Shown here: piece after piece, positions 17,589 through 26,263 of the stretch
How positions within the stretch are numbered: the stretch's first letter is position 1
Layout of the letters: the number at the start of each line of letters is the position of its first letter
DNA from: CAXBMB01 sp052078155
GTDB lineage: Bacteria; Pseudomonadota; Alphaproteobacteria; Kiloniellales; DSM-21159
Direction: 5' to 3'
DNA: 64,000 bases
NCBI GenBank assembly: GCA_052078155.1
Contig: JBQJBP010000001.1
Location: 1,054,001 to 1,118,000 of the forward strand
Position numbers and translations under genes: made by a program
Notes under the pieces: generated by a model
The model's database searches: none
What the model was told of the DNA's origin: nothing
The model's input: the letters and a program-made list of their open reading frames with translations, nothing else

Positions 17589-18383
17589 TCAGGAAAAGGC
17601 ACCCCACCGTCTTTTGACGGCCTGACCGGGTGTAACAGCTGGCCGGGGCTCGGGACGGCCCTGACCTGCTGGCAGGACCGCTTTTTCTGATCGATCGGCC
17701 TCAGAGGGATCAGGTGCCGTGTCAGCGGGGGCTGAAGATAGCGGCGAAGACATCCCCTCTGACAGGGGCCGCGGATCCTGGCCAGGGTGCGGTTCTAAGC
17801 CTGCGTTCAGATCAGGATTTTGAGGATCCTCCGCCGGAAGATCTTCATTCTCAAGATCAGCCTGGGCCTGAGACTGCGCGTCTTCTTCACCAGCCGCTTT
17901 CAAAGCAGCCGTTTCTGGTCCCTCTGCCTTATCGCGGCCAACCTCTTCGTCCTCGTCTTCTTCCAGAACCATCCCCTTGCCCACCTGGTAAAGGGTCTGG
18001 AGATTTTTCACCACCGTGGCTGCATCGGTATAGTCCAGGTCATAATCCAGAAGGCCGTCCACCTCCCCGATCAGGGGGTTCACACGCCACAGCCGGCGCA
18101 GCGCAAGCCGCTTCAGGTTTTCTGGCACGCCTTCTTGCATGAAGGGCGTGAAGTCACTGTTTTCCGTCAGGCTTTCCGGGTCCGGTAAGGCAGCAATCTC
18201 CTCCTCAGAAAGCCCCAGTGAAGAGGCCTCTTGCTCACTTTCCGACTGAGGATCGACAAGCTGACCCACTTCGTGACGGTCTTTGCCTTCCCTCTCGTCC
18301 CGGGCGCTTTGCTTTCGCTCAGACCAGCGATTGAGAAAGCCTCTGTGAGCCTGGTCCGTGCCGGAGTCTTTGCTGTCAGCCAT
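17589..18383 (-). CDS. DUF3306 protein, formate dehydrogenase accessory
   Basis: About 264 aa. The N-terminal half carries FLNRWSERK and a conserved FTPFMQEGVPENLKRLALRR block followed by RVNPLIGEVDGLLDYD, which I recognise as DUF3306; the C-terminal half is a long acidic, Glu/Pro-rich disordered tail. DUF3306 genes travel with DUF3305, TorD and fdh genes, so a role in maturation or assembly is inferred. ATG 18383 has GGAAGG upstream and is preferred over GTG 18401. Confidence 0.8.
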   Translation of the reverse strand: MADSKDSGTDQAHRGFLNRWSERKQSARDEREGKDRHEVGQLVDPQSESEQEASSLGLSEEEIAALPDPESLTENSDFTPFMQEGVPENLKRLALRRLWRVNPLIGEVDGLLDYDLDYTDAATVVKNLQTLYQVGKGMVLEEDEDEEVGRDKAEGPETAALKAAGEEDAQSQAQADLENEDLPAEDPQNPDLNAGLEPHPGQDPRPLSEGMSSPLSSAPADTAPDPSEADRSEKAVLPAGQGRPEPRPAVTPGQAVKRRWGAFS

Positions 18384-18467
18384 CAACCAAGCCTTCCACA
18401 AACATCAGGGTCTCAGATTCAGCAGAACCTGTAGCTGCCAACCGGGTGGGATTTTGCCCGCCTGACC

Positions 18468-19052
18468 TCATTTTTTACCCTCTGAGACCAGCGGTTTGCC
18501 CCCCTGTCCAAAACGCTCTTTGCGCGGATCGTAGTCCTTCCGCTTACGCTTGTAGAAAGGTTCATCCACATGGTGAACATCAACATAACTCTGCAGGTAG
18601 GCAATCAGCCCTGCAGGCATGGGCACCGGTTCCACCAGATCTTCACCGCTGTCCAGATAATCCTGTGCCTCGTAGGGACTGACGGTCACAGCAACCGGCA
18701 GGTGGTCATGGTCGCTCTCTAAATCATCGCCGGACCGCAAAACCACGAAGACCTTGGGCGGATCCTGGGTAAGATTGACCTTGTAAGCTTCCGTATCTTT
18801 GCGGTGCAGAGCCAGGGTCAGGGTTCCGGCGTGGAAATCCGACCAGTCCTCGCCCTCTTCCAGCGTTACCCAGTCGCCGAGTGGGTCCAGAGGGGCGGCG
18901 CCAACAAGCAAGGACAGCGCTTTCCAGGAATAGTCTGCCCAGGGATGGGAAGAAACCTGGCGACGCAAAACCACCCCCAGAGCCAGTTCTTCACTGCGCT
19001 GTTCTTTGTCGTGCACATCGGCATCTGAAACCGCAGGGGTTACATCACTCAC
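18468..19052 (-). CDS. DUF3305 protein, formate dehydrogenase accessory
   Basis: About 194 aa. The core with LGVVLRRQVSSHPWADYSW, then HRKDTEAYKVNL and the VSPYEAQDYLDSGEDLVEPVPMP segment is typical of DUF3305. I chose GTG 19052 (with GGGAGAG upstream) rather than the longer frame to 19151, because the extra codons run into a degenerate copy of the dispersed repeat. It precedes DUF3306 by 84 bp. The biochemical role is unknown; the pairing with fdh genes is conserved. Confidence 0.8.
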   Translation of the reverse strand: MSDVTPAVSDADVHDKEQRSEELALGVVLRRQVSSHPWADYSWKALSLLVGAAPLDPLGDWVTLEEGEDWSDFHAGTLTLALHRKDTEAYKVNLTQDPPKVFVVLRSGDDLESDHDHLPVAVTVSPYEAQDYLDSGEDLVEPVPMPAGLIAYLQSYVDVHHVDEPFYKRKRKDYDPRKERFGQGGKPLVSEGKK

Positions 19053-19096
19053 ACCGGTCTCTCCCTTTGCCCTGTTCGTTCTATGACACGCACCAG

Positions 19097-19230
19097 ACCA
19101 TGATCGCTTTGGTTCGTCGCACCTATGGCGGGGAACAAAGCTGGAAGCCACCCCCTAACTTATTGATAAGAGGTAATTTTACGATCCAAGCGTTATCACG
19201 GAGTGAGTCCGTTCAAACCGATTTGACTCT
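19097..19230 (-). repeat. Intergenic cloverleaf repeat, degenerate copy
   Basis: CATGATCGCTTTGGTT at the left and GTTATCACGGAGTGAGTCC plus AAACCGATTTGACTCT at the right match the ends of the 135-bp element; the middle has drifted. It lies upstream of the DUF3305 gene. Confidence 0.6.
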
Positions 19231-19410
19231 TAGTCTGATGTTTGACTGACAGCGGGCAGCATCAGCCATTTGATTTTTGGAAGCTTAGCGCAAAGACCCA
19301 GCAAACCAAAAACGCCCAGTGTCAGATCCTCGTGATGAGAGGTCTGTTTTCCAAACCAGAGAGGCAGGAAAGAGCGCCAAAACCAACAGGCGAAAAAAAA
19401 TTTGCATCAC

Positions 19411-19453
19411 TTGACCTGAGTCAAGGAGCCCCATGGAAAAGCGGGTCTACAGT
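19411..19453 (+). promoter_or_regulatory. FNR/FixK-type box and promoter for the DUF465 gene
   Basis: TTGACCTGAGTCAA (19411-19424) is a perfect FNR/Anr/FixK-class site (TTGAC-N4-GTCAA). A -10-like TACAGT at 19448-19453 puts the site near -41.5, the class II activator geometry. Transcription would begin near 19459, just before the DUF465 gene. Confidence 0.72.
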
Positions 19454-19470
19454 CTTTTTATTGACATTAC

Positions 19471-19737
19471 ATGAGGCACGAAATGCTCGGTGAAAACCAC
19501 GATCTTCTCCACGAATTGCCCGACCACAAAGCAACGATCCACGATCTGAAGACCACTAACAGCCATTTTTCGCGTCTCTTTGATGAATACCACGACCTGG
19601 ACCGCGAGGTGCGCCGCGCCGAAGGCCGGGTAGACGTCATCACGGAAGAACAGGAAGAAATGCTGAAACGTAAGCGCCTGGCGCTGAAAGATGAGCTGTT
19701 CAGCATGATCCAGAAAGCAGAAGCCGAAGGAAAATAA
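19471..19737 (+). CDS. DUF465/YdcH family small protein
   Basis: An 88-aa, highly charged, mostly helical protein with the YdcH hallmark: HxLLHELPDHK near the N-terminus, FxxLFDEYHDLDREVRRAE in the middle and LKRKRLALKDEL near the end. It probably forms a short helical hairpin and is cytosolic. The family function is unknown. The start could also be Met5 (19483). The FNR-type box just upstream suggests induction when oxygen is low. Confidence 0.82.
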   Translation: MRHEMLGENHDLLHELPDHKATIHDLKTTNSHFSRLFDEYHDLDREVRRAEGRVDVITEEQEEMLKRKRLALKDELFSMIQKAEAEGK

Positions 19738-20116
19738 CCACGAAGGCAAAAGACACAGCCAGACGGCGCTGATTTAGGGTTTGAGTACAAGTCACTGCGC
19801 TTCCATCTCAAACGATCATTTTCCAGCGCATCTGGATACCGGTTACCCTCCCAGGCTCGGTGTTGCCTGGATCCTTGGCGGTCCGACTTCTGTCGGCCCG
19901 CCGTTTTTTTTGCCTTTTGCACAGCTCGGCCGGGCCGGCACAATCCAGCCCGCTTTGCCTGGACGCCGATATCAACAATCACCTTCTTTCTGCAAACAGC
20001 CCGGCCTGACGCGTGTAGAGGGCGACGATTAGATTTGTCGGCCCCTGGGAATTATGGTGATATTTCATTGCTTGAAACAACGAATACCCCGCTGACACAA
20101 CAATCTGTGGGATCAG
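19738..20116. other. Intergenic region with one terminator
   Basis: Apart from the terminator at 19877-19911 I see no gene, repeat or operator here. The last 70 bp should contain the promoter of the solute-binding protein gene, but no clear -35/-10 pair stands out. Confidence 0.6.
19877..19911 (+). terminator. Intrinsic terminator downstream of the DUF465 gene
   Basis: An 11-bp stem with one mismatch (GGCGGTCCGAC with GTCGGCCCGCC), a TTCT loop, then G and eight T residues. A strong plus-strand terminator by form. Confidence 0.85.
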
Positions 20117-21025
20117 ATGATTTTTCCCCGCATCGCCAGACCAATAGCAGGTGACCGCTCTGCCCTTACGGACAAGGCACAGCCCTTGAGTCCAGGCAGA
20201 CTGGTCGCCAAAGCCCTGGTCTTCAGATCCCCCCCCTTAAAAGCCAAGCTGTCCGGCGGCAGGGGTATCATTGCCACACTGGTACTGGCCGCATCACTGA
20301 TTGGGCTCCTTGCGCCCGCTCAGGCAGACTCTCTGCCTGAAACGCTGGTGATCGGCAAAGGCAGTCAGGACTACCCTCCCTATCACTGGACGGAAGGCGA
20401 AGAGGTCGTTGGCTTCGTTCCGGATCTGATCCGGGCGACAGCAAAGTCGCTGGGGATTACCAGGGTTGTTTTTAAGGCCTATCCCTGGAAGCGCATGCTC
20501 AACCAGGCGGAAATCGGCGCTTTGGACGCCGTCATGCCCCTTTTCAAGACTCCGGAGCGGACCACGTTTCTGGATTATCCAAACGAGCCGCTGACAAACG
20601 AAACAGTGGCCTTCTTCACGTCCAGGGAACAACCGGTGGATTACACCGGGCAGGTGGAAACGATGCTGCCTTACTCCATCGGCAGCATTGCCGGATACAG
20701 CTACGGCGCCACTTTTGACAACCTGCCTTTCACCCGTATTGAAGTCACCAATGAAACAACCCTGATCAAGATGATTAAGGCAAAGCGTTTTCGCGTCGGC
20801 ATCTCAGACGTTCAGGTTCTCCAGCACTACGCAAAAAACCTTGATTTCCAGCCCAACATTCTTGCGCCGCCAGTTGCTGTGGAGCCTCTGTTCATTGGCT
20901 TTTCAAAAAAACGGAACCTGGGCAGCTTCGTCACTCTCTTTTCGGAAGAACTGGCGCGTTTCAAAAACACCAACGACCACAAGCTGATCCTCACCAAATA
21001 CGGCCTGACCACCGCTAGTTACTAA
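20117..21025 (+). CDS. Periplasmic solute-binding protein family 3-like
   Basis: 302 aa. A signal helix near residues 50-72 (GIIATLVLAASLIGLLAP, then AQA) follows an unusually long N-terminus, so the true start may be later than ATG 20117. The mature part has the family 3 (amino-acid-type) pattern: YPPYHWTEG and VGFVPDLIRA, then GALDAVMPLFKTPER. No ABC permease or ATPase is adjacent. It may be a free-standing binding protein or a sensor-like homologue. The ligand is not predictable. Confidence 0.75.
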   Translation: MIFPRIARPIAGDRSALTDKAQPLSPGRLVAKALVFRSPPLKAKLSGGRGIIATLVLAASLIGLLAPAQADSLPETLVIGKGSQDYPPYHWTEGEEVVGFVPDLIRATAKSLGITRVVFKAYPWKRMLNQAEIGALDAVMPLFKTPERTTFLDYPNEPLTNETVAFFTSREQPVDYTGQVETMLPYSIGSIAGYSYGATFDNLPFTRIEVTNETTLIKMIKAKRFRVGISDVQVLQHYAKNLDFQPNILAPPVAVEPLFIGFSKKRNLGSFVTLFSEELARFKNTNDHKLILTKYGLTTASY

Positions 21026-21169
21026 CGGGTTCAGGCCCTGACATGATTGATGAAGGGCGCGCGCCTTAGCGGCCATACCCTAAATGACGCGACTAAAAGC
21101 ACTGTGCCTCCAGAGGCGACGCAGGCCTCGGGAAGTCGCCTTTTGCAGCGCCATTACGGCGACAGACAA

Positions 21170-22096
21170 CTATTGCAGATAGGCGCCTGCTGAACTTCCC
21201 AACTCCGTTGCGCTGCGTCGCAGCTCGCGCACCAGCTCACGCAGTTCCAGTTCCGGTTCCTGACCATTTTCAGAGGTGAAGTACAGCCTGTCCTGGACAA
21301 TTTCTTCGAAGGACAGGCGGTTGTTTCCGTCATAGTCCAGGGCTGCCATTACTGCCGGCCCAATCAGCGGACCTGCTATCACGGACAAGGCCAGCGAGGA
21401 ATTCAGATCTTCACGCAGAACCAGGCGTTCTTCGAACACTTCAAGAAAAAGAAGTCCTCTTGCGCCCCGTGACAACTCTGCCACAGACAGCTGATTGTCC
21501 TGGCTGACATCAGCCCAGGTAAAAACGGCTTTCGCGCAGGTCGAGGCAGGTTGGCCGTCACAGGCACCGTGCAACCCTTCCAAGGCATCGTACAATGCGT
21601 AGCCTTCACCGTAGAGAATGCGCAGCTGGGCCTCATTCCCCGGACAGTCCCGAAAGGCCACAACCTCCATTTCCGCGGCTTGATCCTGACTGGCGTTTTC
21701 CCCCTCAGGCACAGCCCCGGGACGGGTGATCCACACCCGTTCGTGATTCCAGGTCAGATGCCAGGGAGAGTCGCTGTTCTGGAAAAGCAGGGAGACAGCC
21801 TCGGTCCCCTGACCTCTCGGCTCTGCTGACGCAATTTCAGCAAAGGGAAAAAACCGCAGCTCATCCTCTGAGATCCAGAGCATTCCTTTGTCAAAAAATC
21901 GAATGACCGAGGGAGCCTCCAGACAGAGATCATCTGCACCCCAGGCTGTTTTCAGCCGATCAGGCAACGGCTCTCCCTGAACCGAAATCCCCAGAACAGG
22001 TTCTCCGGCCTGCGCCCCTTGCGCAAAGGACATGACGGCAACGGCCGCAACAGCAACAATTCTTAAAATGCACTTGATATTATTGTTTAAAAACAA
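21170..22096 (-). CDS. Secreted protein with two EF-hand loops
   Basis: 308 aa with a signal peptide (residues about 10-30, cleavage after AQA). Two calcium-binding loops are visible: DVSQDNQLSVAEL near 195 and DYDGNNRLSFEEI near 255, both with acidic or Asn/Ser ligands at positions 1, 3, 5 and Glu at 12. The N-terminal half has no motif I know. Probably a periplasmic calcium-responsive protein; partner unknown. Start ATG 22096. Confidence 0.7.
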   Translation of the reverse strand: MFLNNNIKCILRIVAVAAVAVMSFAQGAQAGEPVLGISVQGEPLPDRLKTAWGADDLCLEAPSVIRFFDKGMLWISEDELRFFPFAEIASAEPRGQGTEAVSLLFQNSDSPWHLTWNHERVWITRPGAVPEGENASQDQAAEMEVVAFRDCPGNEAQLRILYGEGYALYDALEGLHGACDGQPASTCAKAVFTWADVSQDNQLSVAELSRGARGLLFLEVFEERLVLREDLNSSLALSVIAGPLIGPAVMAALDYDGNNRLSFEEIVQDRLYFTSENGQEPELELRELVRELRRSATELGSSAGAYLQ

Positions 22097-22154
22097 TTTC
22101 TTGTCTGCCTTTTTTAACCTGATTTGTGAATATGTTTTCCGTTTCAGTACGTCT

Positions 22155-22166
22155 CTGACGCGTCAG
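22155..22166. promoter_or_regulatory. 12-bp palindrome CTGACGCGTCAG
   Basis: A perfect palindrome 59 bp upstream of the EF-hand gene start and 243 bp upstream of the divergent secreted-protein gene. It could be an operator in this divergent region; no regulator can be named. Confidence 0.35.
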
Positions 22167-22287
22167 CGCCCTTCTCTTATAAACCAAGAAAACCCTGCAG
22201 GTCAGGATCTTTCAGGATCCTGAGCACACAGCTTTCAACAGGCGAGCCAGGCATTAGAAAAAACACAGATTTGAGCCTATGAAACCC

Positions 22288-22374
22288 GACCGTCCGGGAC
22301 GGTCAGATTGGCTCACATTGCTCGCTTGGTTTTTCACCCTAAGGTTTGTTAGCATAACCGCAGCTAACAAACCT
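22288..22374 (+). promoter_or_regulatory. Two perfect inverted repeats upstream of the secreted-protein gene
   Basis: GACCGTC-CGG-GACGGTC (22288-22304) and AGGTTTGTTAGC with GCTAACAAACCT around a 9-nt loop (22342-22374). The second has 12-bp arms and ends 35 bp before ATG 22409. It could be an operator or a stable 5' mRNA hairpin. There is no poly-T after it, so it is not a usual terminator. Confidence 0.55.
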
Positions 22375-22408
22375 GATTCTGTTTCAAACAGCACTAGAGG
22401 ACTTCACG

Positions 22409-22930
22409 ATGAAACGTCTGGCCGCCCTGGCTTTGGCAGCTTTCCTTGCCGCGCCTTTCCTGTCTTCCGCACAAGCCAAAGGCATTGTCTCGGAAGTCCA
22501 GTACTACAAAGAAATCAAAGTGGTCTTTTCAGACAAAGCCCATGTCTGCGGCCTGAAAGATCCTGAGCCCATCAAAGAAGCTGTTATCAAGCATCTGAAC
22601 ACCCTGGACATCCCGCACAACCCGGACTCGGAAACCTCCATCATGGTTGGTGTCACCGCTGACGCCGCCGGCCTGCTGGCACAGCGCTGCATCGCCTACA
22701 TCGACCTGCAGCTGCGCGCTGATCTGGAAGCTGACTTCATCGATGCCGCAGCAACCCAGAATGAAGGCCAGATCTTCACCGTGATGAACACCCGCGGATA
22801 CGTTTTCCCGGTGATTTTCTTCCAGGCTGGCTCCCTCTTCTCCGATTACCAGCCTGAAATGAAAGAAAAGGCCCTGGGCGTCATCGACCTGCTGATGGAA
22901 CAGCTGGCCGCGGCCCGCAGAGCCAAGTAA
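22409..22930 (+). CDS. Secreted hypothetical protein
   Basis: 173 aa with a clean signal peptide (MKRLAALALAAFLAAPF, cleavage after AQA). The mature domain has two Cys about 45 residues apart (HVCGLKD and LAQRCIAY), which may form a disulfide, and ends in a helical stretch. No family recognised. It is monocistronic: strong inverted repeats precede it and a terminator follows. Confidence 0.75.
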   Translation: MKRLAALALAAFLAAPFLSSAQAKGIVSEVQYYKEIKVVFSDKAHVCGLKDPEPIKEAVIKHLNTLDIPHNPDSETSIMVGVTADAAGLLAQRCIAYIDLQLRADLEADFIDAAATQNEGQIFTVMNTRGYVFPVIFFQAGSLFSDYQPEMKEKALGVIDLLMEQLAAARRAK

Positions 22931-22969
22931 GGACCGTCACGCCTCTTTGACGATCCACCCTAAACATGA

Positions 22970-23000
22970 AAAACCCCGGCCAGAAACTGGTCGGGGTTTT
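22970..23000 (+). terminator. Intrinsic terminator after the secreted-protein gene
   Basis: AAAACCCCGGCCAG pairs with CTGGTCGGGGTTTT (14 bp with one G-T pair) around an AAA loop, with T residues at the 3' end. The A-run on the other side would let it act in both directions. Confidence 0.88.
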
Positions 23001-23139
23001 ATCTGTGCGGATGGTCCCCATCTCTCGTGGCAATCACGCTGTGGGTCCAGACCCCGAAGACTTTGCGCAAACATCCCGGAGCAAGCAGTTCACAGGTCAG
23101 GGAACCTCACAAAGAGGACCTGCGTAAGGCGGTGTGGGG

Positions 23140-23227
23140 CTAAACCGATCATCCTCTAAAACATTGAAAAGAGTTTCACGCTTCAAGTGTTATCACGCAG
23201 TGTGCTCACTTATACCGATTTGACTCT
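23140..23227 (-). repeat. Intergenic cloverleaf repeat, truncated copy
   Basis: It keeps the CGTGAA-type stem remnant, GTTATCACGCAGTG and the ATACCGATTTGACTCT arm, but has lost the AAGCGC hairpin arm. It abuts the 2-hydroxyacid dehydrogenase gene, whose TAG stop (23226-23228) lies at the repeat edge. Confidence 0.75.
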
Positions 23228-24224
23228 AGTACCCCCTTGCCACATCCACAATGTTCTTAAGCGGTTCGCAGGCCAGCCAGCGCTCCAGGTTTTCCGCAAA
23301 GAACATCGCCATTTCACCTTGCCAGTTGCTGACGGAATCTGCGCAGTGCGGAGTGATAATGACGTTATCCAGCTGCCACAAAGGGCTGTCCTGCGGCAGA
23401 GGCTCAACCTCAAAGACATCCAGATAGGCCCCGGCAAAGGTCCGGCGCTGCAGACGGTCTATCAAGGCCCCCTCATCCACCACGGCCCCGCGGGCAGTGT
23501 TGAGGAAATAGGCTTCCGGCTTCAGCAGATCCAGTATCTCTGCGGAAATCAGGTGCCGTGTCTGTGGGGTGGAAGAGGTGTGCAGTGACAGAAAATCAGC
23601 CTGTCGGACGGCTTCAGCCAACTGGCTGACGGGATAGACCTGATCAACACCTGCCACAGGTCGGCCGGAACTGTTGACACCAATCACTTTCAGGCCCAGG
23701 GCTTTGGCCCGCAAAGCCACGGCCTGCCCCACGCCGCCCAGTCCCACCAGGACCAGCGTTTTACCTGCCAGACCCGTAAAGGGATGCGCCAGCCAGCGCT
23801 TTTCTTTCTGCTGCTCCAGATAGGTCGGCAGCTTGAAGTTCAGGGCGGTCAGCGCGCCGATAACCGTTTCTGCCAGATGGCCGCTCAGCACGCCCACCCC
23901 ATTGGTCAGAATCAGCTGGTCGTGGACATGAGGAAGCAGCGGTTCGACGCCCACTCCGGCATTCTGATACCAGCGCACCTGCGGATGTGAAATCATGCCC
24001 AGGCGCATCTCCAGCGGATGGCTTTTACAGCGCACCCCGAAAACCACGGTCGGCCTGACCCGGGCCAGGAGGGCGTCCAGTCCCTCTCCCTCTTGCGCTC
24101 TTTCGATCAAGAGATCCGGGAACCGGGCTGTCAGTTCCCCGAAGTAGGCATCACAGTCATCGTGCATGACCAGCACACGGGTTTCTTCATCGGGGCGACG
24201 GGTGGTGTTTGAAACAGACGACAC
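23226..24224 (-). CDS. D-2-hydroxyacid dehydrogenase (glyoxylate/hydroxypyruvate reductase-like)
   Basis: 332 aa NAD(P)-linked dehydrogenase. The dinucleotide loop is VGLGGVGQAVALRA near 160. The catalytic Arg lies in the SLHTSSTPQTRHLI-to-NTARGAVVDEGAL region, the Glu follows in DVFEVEPLP, and the His is in ITPHCAD. The substrate is probably a small 2-keto acid such as glyoxylate or hydroxypyruvate. The start is GTG 24224 with a poor ribosome site, so a start a few codons away is possible. Confidence 0.82.
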   Translation of the reverse strand: MSSVSNTTRRPDEETRVLVMHDDCDAYFGELTARFPDLLIERAQEGEGLDALLARVRPTVVFGVRCKSHPLEMRLGMISHPQVRWYQNAGVGVEPLLPHVHDQLILTNGVGVLSGHLAETVIGALTALNFKLPTYLEQQKEKRWLAHPFTGLAGKTLVLVGLGGVGQAVALRAKALGLKVIGVNSSGRPVAGVDQVYPVSQLAEAVRQADFLSLHTSSTPQTRHLISAEILDLLKPEAYFLNTARGAVVDEGALIDRLQRRTFAGAYLDVFEVEPLPQDSPLWQLDNVIITPHCADSVSNWQGEMAMFFAENLERWLACEPLKNIVDVARGY

Positions 24225-24408
24225 GGGAAAAATCAGCCTTTCAAATCAAGAGATCACGCAATGGGGGCAATAAGCTCATCCAAAAGAGAGGGTTGCACCT
24301 GTTCAAAGCGACGACTGAACAGGGAACACCTGAAGGCCGAAGACAGCAGAGTAAAACCTGTCCAGCGAGTGCATCAGGATGGGACTGCTGTTCAGCCCGG
24401 CCAGACCA

Positions 24409-25059
24409 TCAAGCCTGGGAGGCCTGCAGAATGCGCTCTGCCTCTTTCAGGTCATCGGGTCTGTTGGCGTTGAAGAAGGGATCAAAGGGCTGGGTTGGCC
24501 ACACCACCTCAGCCAGGTTGTAGCGTGCGGTGAAGAGATCCACCTTCCGCAAGTCCTCTTCAACCATGGCCTTGCGTAGGTCGGCCCGCAAAGACAAGGG
24601 CCAGAGGCCAAAGACCGGATGGCTGCGGCCATTGGATTTGGCACAGGCCAGGGTCGCGCACTGGGCCCCCTGCTCCGCCCGCAAACAGGCGACCAGATCC
24701 AAAGGCAGGAAGGGAGCATCGGTTGCAAAGGTCACAATCCACTGACAGCCGGGCATATGCTCAGCTGCCCAGTCCATACCGGCCAGCACCCCGGCCAGAG
24801 GGCCTGCAAAGCCCTCAATGGAATCCGGTGCGATCGGCAGGTCATAATGGGCAAAGCGGGACGGATCGCCATTTACGTTCAGAACCAGTTGATGAACCTG
24901 GGGTTCCGCTCGGGATATCACCCGGTCCAGTATCGGTTTGCCGTCAATGGACTGCAGGGTTTTGTCACCGCCCCCCATCCGACGTGACAAGCCGCCTGCC
25001 AGAAGAACTCCGCAGATCTCGCGATTGGCCGAGCCATTTCGCTGTTTGTCAGTCGTCAT
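24409..25059 (-). CDS. mobA: Molybdenum cofactor guanylyltransferase
   Basis: Adds GMP to molybdopterin to make the bis-MGD cofactor that formate dehydrogenases need. The N-terminus shows the nucleotidyltransferase loop GVLLAGGLSRRMGGGDK. DGKPILDRV and the metal-binding FATDAPFLPLDL follow. I start it at ATG 25059, which overlaps the 3' end of fdhD by 11 bp, a sign of translational coupling; the longer frame to 25104 would lie within fdhD. Confidence 0.9.
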   Translation of the reverse strand: MTTDKQRNGSANREICGVLLAGGLSRRMGGGDKTLQSIDGKPILDRVISRAEPQVHQLVLNVNGDPSRFAHYDLPIAPDSIEGFAGPLAGVLAGMDWAAEHMPGCQWIVTFATDAPFLPLDLVACLRAEQGAQCATLACAKSNGRSHPVFGLWPLSLRADLRKAMVEEDLRKVDLFTARYNLAEVVWPTQPFDPFFNANRPDDLKEAERILQASQA

Positions 25060-25975
25060 GCGCGCGGCTTCCTTTTCTGGCATGGCGCCGGTCTTCTGGC
25101 TCATGCTGATCGCCCTTACTGTCGAAAATCACCCTGTCGATGCCGGACAACGCCAGGAAGCGGCGCCCTTTGGCCCGTCCAATCAGGGTCAGACCGGCCT
25201 GCCGGGCCAGATCCACCCCCCAGGCCGTAAAGCCGGAGCGCGACACCAGAATCGGCACCTGCATCTGGACCGTTTTTAACACCATCTCTGAGGTCAGGCG
25301 ACCAGTGGTGTAGAAAATCTTGTCCCCAGGTGTGATGCCTTCCAGGAACATATACCCGGCAATTTTGTCGACCGCATTGTGGCGTCCCACATCCTCCACA
25401 TAGATCAGAGGGCGATCCTCCTGGCAGAGCGCACAGCCATGAATGGCCCCGGCCGACAGATAAAGGCTCGGCACACCGTTGATCTTCCTGGTCAGTTCAT
25501 AAAGCCAGGAAGTCTGCAGGCGCGCGTCCGGGTTCAGATCAATCTCTTCGAATTTTTCCATCAGGTCGCCGAACACCGTTCCCTGGGCGCAACCGGACGT
25601 ACGGACTTTCTTCTGCAGTTTTTCTTCGTAGTCGGTTTCCCGTTCTGTACGCACGACGACCACGTCCAGATCTTCATCGAAATCGATGGCGGTTATTTTG
25701 TCATCGGGCTGCAGCATGTTCTGGTTCAGCAGAAAACCAACCGCCAGATACTCAGGATGATCGCCTATTGTCATCATGGTGACGATTTCCTGGCGATTGA
25801 GGTAGAGGGTCAAAGGCCGCTCCACCACCACCTGGGTTTCCACCGGCTGACCATCCTGATCAACTCCGGCCAATTGCTCTGTCAAGCTGGCCTTTTCCGG
25901 GTCGGGGCGCAGCAGGAAGGCATCCAGCACCTCCTGATCCGTGATCTTGGCCTTACCCTTGCTTTTGACGGTCAC
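25049..25975 (-). CDS. fdhD: Formate dehydrogenase sulfur-insertion factor
   Basis: Delivers sulfur from the cysteine desulfurase to the Mo/W-bis-MGD cofactor before it enters formate dehydrogenase; cytosolic. The two family signatures are clear: TSGCAQGT in the middle, and GAIHGCALC before YVEDVGRHNAVDKIAG, with the paired Cys in CALC. Start options are TTG 25984 and GTG 25975; I favour GTG. Its target enzymes are the two formate dehydrogenases in this window. Coupled to mobA downstream. Confidence 0.93.
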   Translation of the reverse strand: MTVKSKGKAKITDQEVLDAFLLRPDPEKASLTEQLAGVDQDGQPVETQVVVERPLTLYLNRQEIVTMMTIGDHPEYLAVGFLLNQNMLQPDDKITAIDFDEDLDVVVVRTERETDYEEKLQKKVRTSGCAQGTVFGDLMEKFEEIDLNPDARLQTSWLYELTRKINGVPSLYLSAGAIHGCALCQEDRPLIYVEDVGRHNAVDKIAGYMFLEGITPGDKIFYTTGRLTSEMVLKTVQMQVPILVSRSGFTAWGVDLARQAGLTLIGRAKGRRFLALSGIDRVIFDSKGDQHEPEDRRHARKGSRAHDD

Positions 25976-26263
25976 GCAGCCCAATCCCTCATACTGTTCC
26001 TGTCACCCCTTATTACCCGGGTTTGTCGGGCAGCATAATCCAGGCCGGGAAATGGTGCTATCACGTCCTTGGTTCAAACTGCTTTGCGCAGGCTTGCTTT
26101 TGAATGTGGCTGCAGGAAAACACACCAAATAGTTGCGCAGCCTTTTGCCTCACCCTTAAACTGAGCAGACACCAGCGGGCATTCGGACCTCCAATAAGGA
26201 CTGACGTAAACGCCGGAGGCTGTGTCTTTTCTCTCACCGGGCTGGTGGCAGGAGGCACTGAAC

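Noticed and set aside
17320..17607. 95-codon frame in the fdh upstream region
   Set aside because: No ribosome site, poor codon pattern, and it overlaps the DUF3306 3' end.
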